Translations under genes and position numbers: made by a program | Assembly: GCA_016169945.1 (NCBI GenBank) | Contig: JADLSH010000091.1 | Coordinates: 930,001-994,000 of the forward strand | DNA from: Trachythela sp. YZ-2020 | Lineage: Eukaryota > Cnidaria > Anthozoa > Malacalcyonacea > Clavulariidae | Reading direction: 5' to 3' | DNA: 64,000 bases | Notes under the pieces: model-generated | Databases searched by the model: none | Seen by the model: the letters and a program-made list of their open reading frames with translations, nothing else | What the model was told of the DNA's origin: nothing | Shown here: in pieces, positions 23,545 through 35,617 of the stretch | How the letters are laid out: every line of letters starts with the position of its first letter | Numbering within the stretch: position 1 is the stretch's first letter

Positions 23545-23750
23545 CTCACAACACAATACAACACAACGCAACGCAACACAACACAATACAATACAACATA
23601 ATACAACACAACACAAGACAACGCAACGCAACACAACGCGACACAACGCAACGCAACACAACACAACCCAACGCAACGCAACACAACACAACACAATGCA
23701 ACACAATACAACACAACACAACCCAACGCAACGCAATACAACCCAATTAT
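23545..23750 (+). repeat. Pentamer satellite (CAACA/GCAAC/ATACA)
   Basis: About 200 bp of variants of a 5-base unit (ACAAC, GCAAC, ATACA, ATGCA). Open frames on both strands across it are low-complexity artefacts. Confidence 0.9.
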
Positions 23751-23817
23751 ACATTGAATTTACATTGAAATATGTTTATATATATATAGATATTTTGGTA
23801 TAATTTGGCATACTTAG

Positions 23818-23947
23818 AAGGCCTGCTCTGGGACATCAACTCGCCTTAAATCGCCTTAAATCGAATCTCTTAAAAGTCTCAATTTTTCCTTAACTCGCAT
23901 TATCTCGTGCGGCGAGTTAAGGCGAGTTACCGACCCAGAGCAGGCCT
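23818..23947. mobile_element. 130-bp MITE with AGGCCTGCTCTGGG ends
   Basis: Inverted ends AGGCCTGCTCTGGG and CCCAGAGCAGGCCT, with further inner complementarity (ACTCGCCTTAA against TTAAGGCGAGT). CTTAG stands outside both ends (23813-23817, 23948-23952), a possible 5-bp target duplication. No coding. Confidence 0.75.
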
Positions 23948-23974
23948 CTTAGGGAAACCATATAAAGGCTTATT

Positions 23975-24720
23975 ATATTCAGGTATTCATATGTAGACTA
24001 AGCTTATGGTCAAACTCTTTCTTCTCGGGTAAATGACGTTGCATTTCTCTTATCCACAAATCTGCGGATTCTTGGATTTCCTCCGCAGTTAAACTAGACT
24101 CAAGGATTTCGTCACCCTTCGTGATCCTCGCCTTCAATTTCTTAACGAAACGTAGAACGTAAGCGGTCACGCGTAGAAGACTACCGAGGGTTCCAAAGTT
24201 CTCGATGGTTATAATATCGTTGAGGTTTTTTGTTTTTACATTTACAGAGAAGTTCACCGTTTTTAATCTTGTGAATCGACTCTCAACAAGGCATTCTTCC
24301 GGTGCGGTAACTTCATTGTTCTCCTGTGGAGGGGGCGTTTCAACCACTCAGGACCACAGCTCCATAGTTTATTACTCTCAAGTTCCGTATGTTTAATTCT
24401 CTCGCAGGATTATCTCTGCCTGGACAATGTCGCCAAGCTGTTTTGTGTGTAAGGCTCCGTATTTCAGTTACTCTATTCTGAATAAATTGTTTCCACTCTT
24501 TGTCACTAGTAATCCAGAAAAGTGCCACCTTTGAATAGGTCCAACAAACTGGATCATCCAACTGGATTTCTTCTTGCAATGCCCCTTGCACGTTCGTCAA
24601 TAACGTTGACAAAAACAAATAGGACAACAGCTCTAATCGGGGAATATTTTGGGTCTCAAGCGGAGACTCTAGTTTTCGCTGCGACGAATTTCACTCGTGT
24701 CCCAATGTTGGTATGTATCA
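23975..24720 (-). pseudogene. BEL/Pao LTR-retrotransposon polyprotein fragment
   Basis: Read on the minus strand from 24720 downward: KFVAAKTRV, a frameshift, IPRLELLSYLFLSTLL, SKVALFWITSDKEWKQFIQN and WRHCPGRDNPA (24627-24410), then a second frame with SLLRVTAYVLRFVKKLKA, LTAEEIQESADLWIREMQ (24240-24030). These are signatures of the region between reverse transcriptase and integrase (RNase H-like and Pao-type segments). At least two frame breaks are present and no LTR was found, so this is an inactive internal fragment. Confidence 0.82.
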
Positions 24721-25068
24721 CCAGGGCGCTATAAAACACGGGCGGGGAAACGGAGTCATATTCGCGTGATCTATGTGTGATGCAGAGGGGACTGGCGCGA
24801 ATGCGCGTTTTGCGAAAAAGCGCGAGTTATGAAAAAATATTTTATGCCGTATACTTTCGGCAGCTGGAAAATTCATGCTTTTTTTGAAATTTCGCATGCA
24901 TGCACCCGTACAAATGACCTATATATAGTGGCTCTAATTAAAATATATATGTGTTATCAAAATGTTAAAGTTTAAAAAAAACACAATCAATGTCCGCCTT
25001 TTAACTTCTTTGATTTCGTTTTGACATAGCCTGAGACAGACGAATACCGAAAAATATTCGTCTGAGAA

Positions 25069-25682
<614 letters not shown>

Positions 25683-25899
25683 TAGATGATTACATTCTGA
25701 AAGACTAATTATAAACGAACGGCTTTTTTAAGAGCCACCAAATTTCTTAAAAGAATACAAACGAATCTCGAGTCCTCGACATGCAATTTATTGCTCTTTC
25801 TGCTCATCCGTATTAAATATGATAGATAGATTTAAATAAAGTGTCTTGCAACCAAAGGGTTGAATTGCACACAACTTTCCAATTTATAGAAAACTACTA

Positions 25900-26155
25900 T
25901 CAAAATGCTAATCCTATAATAGTCCTAATATGCTTCAAGGCACATACAAAACTTGCCGCGAGATGTGGTACTCCACAAATTGGCTCTGTACTGAAGTAGA
26001 AATCTTCTAAACCAAAAAATCCCTTCTCTCAATTTCCTCCAACTGAAGTGAATTCATACGATGGATCATGCACGATAAGTTTTATTTAATTGATTTATTT
26101 GGAGTTTGTTTTGGCCGTCGTCGTTCGCGTTGCCGTCCTACATCGTAAGGTCTCT
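25900..26155. mobile_element. Diverged second copy of the 8088-8452 MITE
   Basis: In inverse orientation it repeats the terminal part of the earlier MITE: GGAGTTTGTTTTGGCCGTCG, then TTGCCGTCCTACAT, AAGGTCTCT at the end, plus inner similarity (AATTCATAC, GCACGATAAGTTTT, CAAATTGG). The other end is not clear. Confidence 0.65.
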
Positions 26156-26159
26156 AATG

Positions 26160-27100
26160 TTACATCACTAACGGACACTGTACAACGGCACTGACAAGTC
26201 AAGGTCCGTGCCTCACCTTGAAGTCCTTAAAGTGACACTAATTTGATGAAATTGACTTTCAAGGCCAGTTGAAAAACCCACTGGCGAAGTAAAATCCATA
26301 ATATATAAATGCCGCTTGTTCCTTATGGACAATTCCTTTACATGATTAACAGGGTAATTGTCTTGGAGGTACACTTGTCTTTGTTAAATCATCAGACATG
26401 GTATTTCACTTATTGCTCTTCAAATTAAGAAACTATTAAATAATTTTATTTGATCAAATTGACAAATGCGGCCCTGATGATCTGATCCACTCGCCAGTCT
26501 AACATTGGTAGCCTAGATGAAATCCCATGCACCTGCGGACAACGATTAAACACATGTTTAATATTCATGTAAACTTTAATATTTCCGAAAAGCTTCCAAA
26601 AATTAAAATGCATCTTGAAATTTTATTTCTAGTCCATAGCTTGGATTTTTAAAGACTGATACATTTTGGGTAGAGATTTCAAAAACAATTTTTCAAATCA
26701 TCATATGCTATGTCTATGATGCTACAATTTGAGGGTAAAGAAATTTCAGATTCCAGAATGGAATACACAGTGACCTATGGTAAGCATTCCTTAAGGTATT
26801 TAGGACCTGTATTGTGGGCAAACTACCGTCTGATGTAAGAGACATGAATGTACAATAGGTTAGGGACTCAAAATAACAAAAAAAAAGTTTTTGAGTAAAT
26901 GTATAAAAAACAGCTGATAAGAGGGGATGAGTACCTTAAGGCAATTTAGGAACGTAATTAGGACATATGATCTGGAAGATCATGTCTCTCTGGACTGCAA
27001 TAATTGTAAGATTTGTGACTCTTAATTCATTTTATACTGACAGATTTATATTATTGTCGATTTCAGATTACTTTTCAACGCGCGGTTCGGAAGTACCGAA
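26160..27100. other. Non-coding, nothing recognised
   Basis: Unique-looking AT-rich sequence without exons, hairpins or repeat matches within the window that I could see. Confidence 0.35.
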
Positions 27101-27129
27101 ATGCGTGATTTAAATTTGTAAACAATTGT

Positions 27130-27680
27130 TTGACAGGCTAGCAAGTTTAGCCGGCTTGCGTATTTGATAATTACAACAATAGCAATACATAATTCAATGC
27201 ATGAAATATTATAATATTACAACAAACGAATTAACAGTACAACATTGTTTGTAGAAATATTACACTGTAAAACCAACAGAACGAAAACAATACCCGGCTA
27301 CCTGCTACATTTAATCTAGTTTATTTTGATTTACAGTTTGTAATTCCAAATCAACGCAACAAAAATAATTTATAACTTCAGCTTTTTAGTTCTAGTTCAA
27401 GCAACACTTTTCTGTCTAACTTTATCAGGAAATGCTTTTCCTTGTGTACTGAACGAATTCATATAATTAGCGAAGTTTGAAATCCCAAATTGAAGTGCGA
27501 AATCCGAATCGAGCCTGTCAAACAATTGTTTACAAATTGAAATTATTTCGGTAGTTCCTTCATCATTTAACCATTTTTCAACAATTTCCTGTCTAACTTT
27601 AGCAGATAATGCTTTTCCTTGCGTACTAAACGAACTCATACTTATTAGCGAAGTTCGAAATCCGAATCAAAATTTGAAAT
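27130..27680 (-). repeat. Dispersed repeat carrying an HTH-type open frame, copy 1
   Basis: Shares with 35240-35530 the ordered blocks TTGACAGGCTAGCAAG, TATTTGATAATTACA, CAATGCATGAAAT, AATTCCAAATCAACGCAACA, TTTCCTGTCTAACTTTA. The open frame 27639-27397 (minus, 80 aa) begins MSSFSTQGKALSAKVRQEIV and looks like the N-terminal helix-turn-helix of a Tc1/mariner- or paired-type transposase, but it is degraded. A second start-like copy (MNSFSTQGKAFPDKVRQ) follows in the same frame. Confidence 0.6.
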
Positions 27681-28195
27681 CCAAATTAGCAAAAGAAAAC
27701 TCAAATACAATGATATTGAAATACAAGTTTACGAAGACAATCCGATCATTACCGAATACTTTGTTCAGTACACCGTAACGTCTCAATATTTATAGTTTAA
27801 ACATGAACTCCAGTCCGAATACGTACGAATATCCTGCTGTCGAGCTACAAAATGCCGCAAAGGCTATGGTATTTTGTGAATCAGTGCATGGTGATATGAA
27901 ATTTCTCTTGGGTAATTAGATTCTGTTGTCTCGTGTTTGTGTACTTACATTAAAATATTAAAATATGAATACAAACGAAATTCACGAAACTGCTTCAACG
28001 ATATAAAGGAATCATGTCGAGCACAATATTTTTATGCGCACTAGATATTCTCGCAATGATACCCTGTTTCAGCACTATTTCAGAGCCATGATATCTAATA
28101 TATTCGTAAGAAAAACCCAACGGCTGCATCGCAGGGCGTTGTCAACATAATGTTAACCCGAGCGGGGTTAAACACTTTGAGAATTGAGACACTGA

Positions 28196-28348
28196 GCTGA
28201 CGCTCTACCAAATGAGCCGTCGAGCACTGTACGTAGAAAAGGGTGGCAGGGATAACAGCCTGTAGATTTTACCTAAATATAAGATTTGAACTTGTGCTCG
28301 ACGGCCTCGATCTAGTCAACTTGATAGCTCTATTGGTAGAGCGTCAGC
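28196..28348. repeat. Fold-back of two tRNA-like SINE heads
   Basis: The left arm read on minus contains GCTCATTTGGTAGAGCGTCA; the right arm on plus contains GCTCTATTGGTAGAGCGTCA. Both are tRNA A-box regions. GTCGAGCAC on the left and GTGCTCGAC on the right extend the inverted repeat. Neither half has a full tRNA cloverleaf, so no tRNA gene is called. Confidence 0.65.
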
Positions 28349-28494
28349 CCGGTGGGTGATTTACTTTTGCAGCTACTTAGTTTGTACAAGTACTAGGAAT
28401 AGCAACAGAGCTAAACATAATAATAGTGTATCCTAGACTTTAATTCAGCGTCGGCCACGGACATATAGAACAAATTGAGGGTTGCTTCGCGTGT

Positions 28495-28650
28495 GCCTAC
28501 AAGATATAAACAAAATCTCGACGTTTCGAGCTAAAGCCCTTCGTCAGGAGAAATTAGTAGATAGATAAAAACATTACATCAGCTTTTATAGCAACGCTAT
28601 ACCAACGCTATAAAAGCTGTCACGTGAACAAAATATTAACCAATGGAAAT
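28495..28650. repeat. Repeat with hammerhead-like core on minus strand
   Basis: On the minus strand CTGACGA (28547-28541) is followed by a possible stem II GGGCT/AGCTC and by GAAAC (28527-28523), the order of a hammerhead ribozyme core. One extra A separates CTGACGA from the stem. A perfect 13-bp inverted repeat (CAGCTTTTATAGC) lies at about 28573-28612. Such motifs are known in terminal repeats of Penelope-like and related retroelements. No coding sequence accompanies it. Confidence 0.55.
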
Positions 28651-29585
28651 AAAGTAGTCATAACAATCATAACAAAACAGAATTAATATGTAAAGATATA
28701 GCCTGCGTGCAGGCTTGGGCCCGATTATAGGGTCGAAGGCCTGCGCACAGGCGTTACACTTACCAAAGCGCTATAAATGTCGTACAAGGGAAGGGAAGAG
28801 GGAATATAGAGGAAAGTATACAAGAAGTATTTAAGAGAAAAGAATGAGCTAGATGAAGGAGTAGTGAACTACACGAATAGTGTAGTTCGTTAGCGTGTAT
28901 CAGGTTTCATATCAAGGTCAAGGTGGTCTACCTTTGAGTAATACATCTGAATATTGTCACTAAGTAAAGTAAAGGCTGAATATTACTCGAAATCATTCTG
29001 GTTACAGAATCTTGAAATTTGGCCCAAATTATACCTTGAAACCAAACCACTCAGCATTGAAATCGATGCGCAACAGACGATCAACGATGGGTTTGTTCGT
29101 TTTTATCAGTATATAATGCATAATCTGTCTAAAATTACTTTATATTTGAAATTAGTACGCAATCACTAAACACAGGGCAAGACGTCAAACAGCTGAGGTA
29201 CAACCGCTATAATATCAACGATAGACGCTAGTCATAGCTTGCATAGCCTGTGTGGCAGACAGTGGTCATTGCTGTAACTCCTTGCTGTAACTCCTAGTTT
29301 ATTTTATATTCTACCAGTACTAAAGTTCATATTCATGATCAGTTTTCACAAAACCAATGAACACGGGAAATCAATTTTCTTTGTATAATACACACTGTGG
29401 AAATGCATTATTATTGTTATTATTATTATTATTAAAAAGATTTCCCATTTCCCGTACGCGTTTCAAAGATAGCCGAATTTCGACAGCGCAAGAAAATTAC
29501 ATCAAAGGAAATTCAATCTTTAATTGGCCTCATATTTTTCTCGTGTGTCATCATTCCAGGAAAGGCATTCTTGTGTCGTATATAT
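28650..29585. other. Non-coding with ATT microsatellite
   Basis: A short (ATT)n tract lies at 29409-29435. The open frames 28954-29169 and 29357-29587 show no motifs or splice structure that I recognise. Confidence 0.35.
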
Positions 29586-29589
29586 AAAT

Positions 29590-29852
29590 CTCACACAGGG
29601 CATATCCGTTCATCTCCGATCACCCCATCGAGCCTAACCGCGAGACAAAAGAGGATTTAATCCTATTTTATCGTTGGAAGGATGGGAAATTTCCAGCAAC
29701 GTAATTTGTTTACGGATGCCGTGGGTGGAATTGGTTTGGCACGATATTTGATCCATGCCATGATGATTGGGCTCTGTTGCGACAATATTGGGAAATATCG
29801 TTCTCCCCTCCTGACACAGTAAAGCCTCCAGCGATCTTTGATCCATACTTAT
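29590..29852 (+). repeat. Dispersed repeat, copy left of LINE B
   Basis: Its reverse complement matches 32128-32575: GATCAAAGATCGCTGGA, AACGATATTTCCCAA, TTGTCGCAACAGAGC, GGCATGGATCAAAT, TTGCTGGAAATTTCCCATCC. The other copy has about 180 bp inserted after CAACAGAGC. Non-coding. Confidence 0.75.
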
Positions 29853-29946
29853 TAGCGCGCATGCATTAATGGAAACTTTTTCACCAATCCTATATATTTA
29901 AATATTTTCGATACAATTTCGTACACTTGATAGTCAACATGTTTGA

Positions 29947-30135
29947 TTGGCATTATGCCCCATAACTGTCAACAAAATATTTCGGTCCTCGGTTATTGTT
30001 GCAAACTATTGAATTACTTGGCCGACACCTTAGTTGGAGTCGAGTTGGAGTTGTGTCAGCCAAGTAATTCAATAGTTTGCGTCAATATCCGAGAGTCATA
30101 ACATTTGTGTTGACAGATGTCGGGTCATAGTGCAA
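29947..30135. repeat. Fold-back element, about 90-bp arms
   Basis: The inner arms GCAAACTATTGAATTACTTGG (30001-30021) and its exact reverse complement (30060-30080) enclose a 38-base loop. Outward similarity continues (CTGTCAACA against TGTTGACAG) to about 29947 and 30135. A typical fold-back or MITE remnant. Confidence 0.75.
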
Positions 30136-30269
30136 AATAGTCCTACTGGTAGAAAAACTATATTTCAAGATGGAAACGTATTAACCATAATAGTTATCTA
30201 ACATATGGCCTTCACAATAGTACAATATTTATACAAACATAACAGAGTGACATTAATTTGTCTTTAACT

Positions 30270-31676
30270 AATGGTATTGTTCCCAATTAACGAAATGAAA
30301 ATTGCTTGTCTTATTCCTTTATTTAAAACTGGTGATCGAGCAGTATTTACAAACTATAGACCAGTTTCATTTCTTCCTAGCTTCTCTAAATTTTTAGAAA
30401 GGGTAATTTTATAATCGTTTATTAGATTATCTTAACAAACACAATACATTGTCTGAAAACCAATATGGGTTTCGTAAAAATCATTCAACCTTTCTTGCTT
30501 TGGTAGATTTGTATGACAATATTACAGCTGCAATTGACCAGAAAGAGGTTGCAGTTGAGATCTTCCTTGATTTATCGAAAGCCTTCGATACAGTTAATCA
30601 CAGAATTCTTTTTGATAAATTAGAACATTATGGAATTCGCGGTTTGGCTTTAGACTGGGTTACTTTTCAAACAGGTTTCAATTTGTTCAGTTTAACAATC
30701 ACTATTCCATTCGGCTAAAAACGTATGCTGTGGTGTACCTCAGGGCTCGATACTCGGTCCTTTATTTTTCTTATTATATATTAATGACATTACTAATGTA
30801 TCAAAACTGGTAGATTTAATTTCATGCGCTGATGATACAAATATATTCTTTTTTTACACAAAGACACAAATTATTTGATCAACACTCTGAATGTTGAGAT
30901 AGGGAAATTGTCTAATTGGTTTAATTAATGTGAATAAACTCTCTTTGAACTTAAAGAAAACTAAATTTATGGTATTTAAACCAAGGAAAAATGGAAATTG
31001 TCATGATATTCAGTTAGTTATCAACAGTCAGAGTATTGAACAGGTAAATGAAATTGTGGCTAATTAGGGGTAATGTTGGACGAAACATTGTCTTGGAAAT
31101 CACATATTTCTCTTGTAGCAAACAAAATATCAAAGTCTGTTGGAACAATTTATAGGTCCAGCTTCTATTTATTACCAATCTCCTACGTACATTATACTAT
31201 TCAATGATTCATCCTTATCTTGAATATTGTAATTTAGTTTGGGCTTCGACATATCCACTGTTTAATCTTCGACGTATTGTATTATTGCAGAAACGAGTTA
31301 TAAGAATATTAACTATAAGAGCGAATTAATGCTCATACTGATCCTCTATTTAAGAAACTGAGATTATTGAAATTGCAAGATATTTGTTTGCGACAATTGG
31401 GTCAATTTATGTACTGTTATAAAAATTCACTTAATTTGCCTCATGCAAAGATTTGATGGTAGCTATGTTTATTTTAAATCGGTCAAGTTCATAATTACAG
31501 CACAAGGAATTTGATGGCTTTCCGGGTGCCATTATGCAGAACAAATATTAGACAGTTTTCCATAAGGTTTCAAGGCCCAAAATTTTTCAACTCTCTTCCA
31601 TTTGAACTAGTTAACACCGTTTCCTTAGCTCTATTTCAACGAAAACTGAAAGCATTTCTGAGTCTCGATTACTGAA
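30270..31676 (+). pseudogene. Non-LTR retrotransposon B (reverse transcriptase to C-terminus)
   Basis: Blocks in order: IPLFKTGD and NYRPVSFLPSFSKFLERV; QYGFRKNHSTFLALVDLYDN; IFLDLSKAFDTVNH, HYGIRG (30449-30718 open); VPQGSILGPLFFLLYIND; SCADDT active site (YADD variant CADD); LGVMLDETLSWKSHI; QKRVIRI; FFNSLPFELVNTVSL and LKAFLSLDY. Many stops and frameshifts separate the blocks, and the endonuclease is missing, so this is a 5'-truncated dead copy. A 3' UTR-like tail continues to about 31940. It differs in sequence from LINE A. The C-terminal FxNSLP motif is of the L2/CR1 kind. Confidence 0.88.
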
Positions 31677-32127
31677 ATAATTTCCCATAGTTAAAATTAT
31701 AATAATTGTTATGATGAATGATCATATTTCATATGCCATAGTTATATTATTAATTATAGTTATTTATTTTCCGTATGCGTGTTGAAAGGGAGCCTAAATA
31801 TATATAAGCCTATTGGTTTCATTTTAGGCTTCTTTGCTGCTAATATTGTGCGGTAATATTTATTTTCTTTTTTTCAGTTATATCTATAATATTATTCTGT
31901 AATGATATGTTTTATTATCAACAAAAATAAAGCATTCATTCAATTGAGGTCCAAATATTACTATTATCTGCACATGAGAAAGTGTGTGAAGTGAAATAGG
32001 CAATGCACGAAATTGTATCGAATGTTGATTGTAGTTGGCTCTGCATGCAGGAAAATATATATAGTATCCTGGAAGTAAAATGAGGAAATTATGCATGGAG
32101 GGGGGGGAGACGGCCTTGGAAAAAGCT

Positions 32128-32575
32128 TCCATGCGTTAGGGATCAAAGATCGCTGGAATCAGGAGGGAAACGATATTTCCCAAAATTGTCGCAACAGAGC
32201 GCAAACGATTGCATGTTCCTGGGATATATGCTTAGTTTTAAATACAATATCGTGTTGCAAGCACACAAGTCGGAGAAAACACATCAAATTTATCCATCCA
32301 TGACCCTATAAGCACAGACTGATTACAATAGGGTTTAATTCTAAAATCGCGATTTACAGGTTAAACATGTAGCTATTCATCACGCCACAAATTAATCGTA
32401 TCGTGGCATGGATCAAATAATGCGCCAAAATCAATTCCAGCCGCAGCCTCCGTAAAAAAATAAGTTGCTGGAAATTTTCCCATCCTTCCTCGAAAAAAAA
32501 TGACAGGCCATTGTCATTTGTTAGTCTCGTGGTTAAGCTCGATGAGGTGATGAGATAAACGGATGCGGTGGGTGG
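32128..32575 (-). repeat. Dispersed repeat, inverted copy right of LINE B
   Basis: Inverted partner of 29590-29852, split by extra sequence at about 32200-32390. Ends near TAAACGGATGCGGTGGG. Together the two copies bracket LINE B. Confidence 0.7.
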
Positions 32576-32579
32576 AATT

Positions 32580-33540
32580 GATTATCATATATGCGACGCA
32601 TGATTTTCCTGGAATGATGAATATATATTTAAAAGGTTCTTACGCTGTCGTAATTCGGCTATCTTTGAAGGTTGTTGCAATTGTGCGGTTGTGCCTGTAA
32701 AAACCTGTTTCCTGCCGCAAACTGCGCAAAGGTAAACATGCATACACATCAATATTTGGCACATGTAAAGCAAATAACAATTTTTATCCAAATTACCCCA
32801 GGGAAATGGCACGGTGAATGGAAAAGCACGCTCTGCAGAGTGTGGAGTTATACGCAGTCTATCAAGACTGTATATTATATATAGACTTTTTTTCTAATAA
32901 GACTTTTTTTATCTAATGATATTATAAGACTTATTTATTTATCTTTATTTATCAAATAATTTATCTAATACATATTCGTATACTAAGACTTTATTGTGCT
33001 ATCGAACCGGGGATTTGAAGCGAGATTGGTGAGTGATATAATGTTCTAACCCATAAGTTTATAACGAATGCTAAGCTTAAAGAAACACTTTTTGGAACGA
33101 TTCGGCATTCGTCTTTTCCACCATGGCCGCTTGGATTAATACGACCATAAGACAGGAAAATAATTTTATCTTAATCCTTACGCCGGTTGAAGGGGCAGGG
33201 AACTTCGAGTATACTTTAAATTACGTAACAGTGCCAAGAACAATATCGAATCATTGGCAATTCAACCAAGATAACGCAGGCTTTTTCTAATTCTATAATC
33301 CGCGCCGTTTGAGCAAATAATCTAATTCCACACACCTCCTCCCGCTAGGCCTGCCATCTATAATTAGATTTTACTTGTTGACATGCATGTTTTCAATTTA
33401 TGTACGTTTAATGGCGTGAAGTCCTGCCGCTTTTACTGGCAATTGAATACTAATATAATTAATCTAGACCCTAGTATCATTTTCATGACTAAAATAATGT
33501 CAGTCAAAAATATGATTGAATAATAATTTTCATTATTATA
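32580..33540. other. Non-coding, nothing recognised
   Basis: AT-rich, with T-rich repeats around 32880-32960 but no gene signal. Confidence 0.35.
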
Positions 33541-33602
33541 CATTGTAGTCACTACGTGTCTTCTGATTGGCTAATTGCTTACAGTTAAATATGGCAATCA
33601 CG

Positions 33603-33658
33603 CAACCTACAGATAACCAAATTATCTGCTAGCAGATAACTCGGTTACCTGTAGGTTG
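33603..33658. repeat. Palindrome CAACCTACAG...CTGTAGGTTG
   Basis: The inverted repeat is centred on GCTAGC (33628-33633), with the core TTATCTGCTAGCAGATAA perfect and the outer arms matching with two small bulges. Confidence 0.8.
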
Positions 33659-33943
33659 AGCCCGCAGTACGTACTTTTTTAGCGAGCGGCAGCTTTACGT
33701 ACAAGAATAAAAACAACATGAATAAACGATGTCTTTTTGAAAGTTTTTGCGTAAAAAATACACTCTTTTGAAACTTTTATCAGAACTATAGTAAGTAAAT
33801 TAGGTTTCTAATATTTTGTCGTTCTTTTTTTAATTTTATAATTGGTTTTTACCTCAATATTTTAGAACTATACGTTGTTTTGTGCGACAGAATTTAAATC
33901 GTTGTTTATCGAGGGAGTTGAATAACAATGCAATGTATAATAA

Positions 33944-34090
33944 AACAATTATTGAATTCGGTTTTTGTGATATGCGGAATTATCAAGGTCTCGGTAAGTG
34001 TTATCAGTCTCAGCCTTCGGCTTCGCCTGATAACACTTACCTTGACCTTGATAATTCCGGATATCACAAAAACCTCATCCAATAATTGTT
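33944..34090. repeat. Long hairpin, about 64-bp arms
   Basis: Left arm 33944-34007 (ACAATTATTG ... GTAAGTGTTATCAG) pairs with right arm 34026-34090 with few mismatches, around an 18-base loop that itself contains GCCTTCGGC. It is probably the core of a fold-back MITE together with the palindrome at 33603-33658. The open frame through it is not a gene. Confidence 0.85.
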
Positions 34091-34311
34091 CAATAAGCCG
34101 GCTATGAATTATTCATAGGCAAAATTTACCCAAGCTATAGCCTATATTAATGCAGCGCTAAATGGATCTTCATACTTTGAATGGAAAGTGGCGGCATATA
34201 AAGACTCACCATTATATAAAAAAATCCTATTCTAATTTCCCCATGTATTGATGACGTCATATTTGCTGGATGGACCAATCACATAGCTTAACTAAAAGCA
34301 CATCACAGTAA

Positions 34312-34411
34312 GTATATAAGAGCTCAAACTGAACGTAGAAATCTATACAGCAATTCATTCTCCTGGTATTCAGTAGACAGAATAAGAAGAAGACATTTGG
34401 CTATAGAAAAG
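34312..34411 (+). promoter_or_regulatory. Possible TATA promoter and non-coding first exon
   Basis: TATATAAGAGCTC begins at about 34314. About 95 bases later GAAAA|GTAAGTAT is a strong donor-like site (34411). There is no start codon frame of note between. It might be the 5' exon of the cysteine-repeat gene at 40.3 kb, whose first coding exon is preceded by an acceptor-like TTGACATTTTAG. This is inference only. Confidence 0.3.
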
Positions 34412-35239
34412 TAAGTATAAATGGATAAATGTGCTTTTTGCATTTCGGTTGAATTAATAGCTCGGGGATTTTAAAGAATATCGTAAACAATTTTATGTTT
34501 ATCTGGTTATTTTATACTTTTTCAAACTGGCTGAAGTGTCCGACGGGAGCTGGTTAAGTGCCAAAATTTCCATAAATACTGTATTTGTGGCATAACTAAT
34601 AAAACTCAGGCCTATAAGAATATGGACGCCATGCATGCTTTGTATATTCAGTTCTTTTCGTGTACTTTTCGTGGACGGTGGATCTCGTGTGGCGATGAAT
34701 CTTGCTGAAGCAGTAAACGTTTAGTCATGGTTTAGTCATTCCGCCCATTTTAACAATTGTTGTTAATACTAATAGTATTTTGTGTCCTGAGTATAGCTTT
34801 GTATAACTGTTTTATCAGTCGTTTATCTGTACCCCTTTCGCTGCTTACAATGTTAAGTGCCAACTGACACATTTATTGCCATTTGAAGTTTCATGCACTT
34901 TGGGATTGGGGTTTGTCTCAGTTAGCTATTGTACGATTATGTCTAGTTTAATTTACTGTTCGATTATTATACAGGGTGTATAAAAAAACGCGGAATCCAT
35001 CTTTTATATATACCTAATAATTTTCGGAATTCTAGACCTTATAAAATGATTTAGGTCTGATTTTAAAGCTTGGTCTTTTGACTCTTTTCTCTTTCGAACA
35101 AGGGCAAGGGGCCATTTGTGTCTTTAGTGGAAGTGACAACTGCACAGGAGAACATTTTAGTAGAATTGTAGAAACCATCATTAGGGGTCAATGGGGTCTT
35201 AGATGCGTTAGTCTAATTATGCAATTTTGCTTTTGAATT

Positions 35240-35530
35240 TGACAGGCTAGCAAGGTCAGCTCGCGTATATTTGATAATTACAGCAATTATAGCAATACAA
35301 AATCATATTTCAATGCATATCATAATTCAATGCATGAAATCTTATAATATAAAACTAATTAACAGAGCAACAATCAGCACAACGAAAATAACTTTAGTTT
35401 GTTTAGATTTACAGTATCTAATTCCAAATCAACGCAACAACTGTAATCTAACAACCGGCGTATAATTTCCTGTCTAACTTTATCATGCAGGTAATGCTTT
35501 TCCTTGCGTCCTGAACGACCTACTATAGTT
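35240..35530 (-). repeat. Dispersed HTH-bearing repeat, copy 2
   Basis: Collinear with 27130-27640 (TTGACAGGCTAGCAAG through TTTCCTGTCTAACTTTATC and GCTTTTCCTTGCGT) but shorter. It carries only the start of the open frame. Confidence 0.65.
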
Positions 35531-35617
35531 TTCACGCCCAACTTGGCAACTTTGAAACGTAATTGGCAAGTTCACAACCGTGCAGGTTCACAACAAACTT
35601 GGGAACCGCGCGTTGAG

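Noticed and set aside
23480..23803. Open frames on both strands rich in Thr/Asn/Gln or Cys/Val
   Set aside because: They are translations of the pentamer satellite and not genes.
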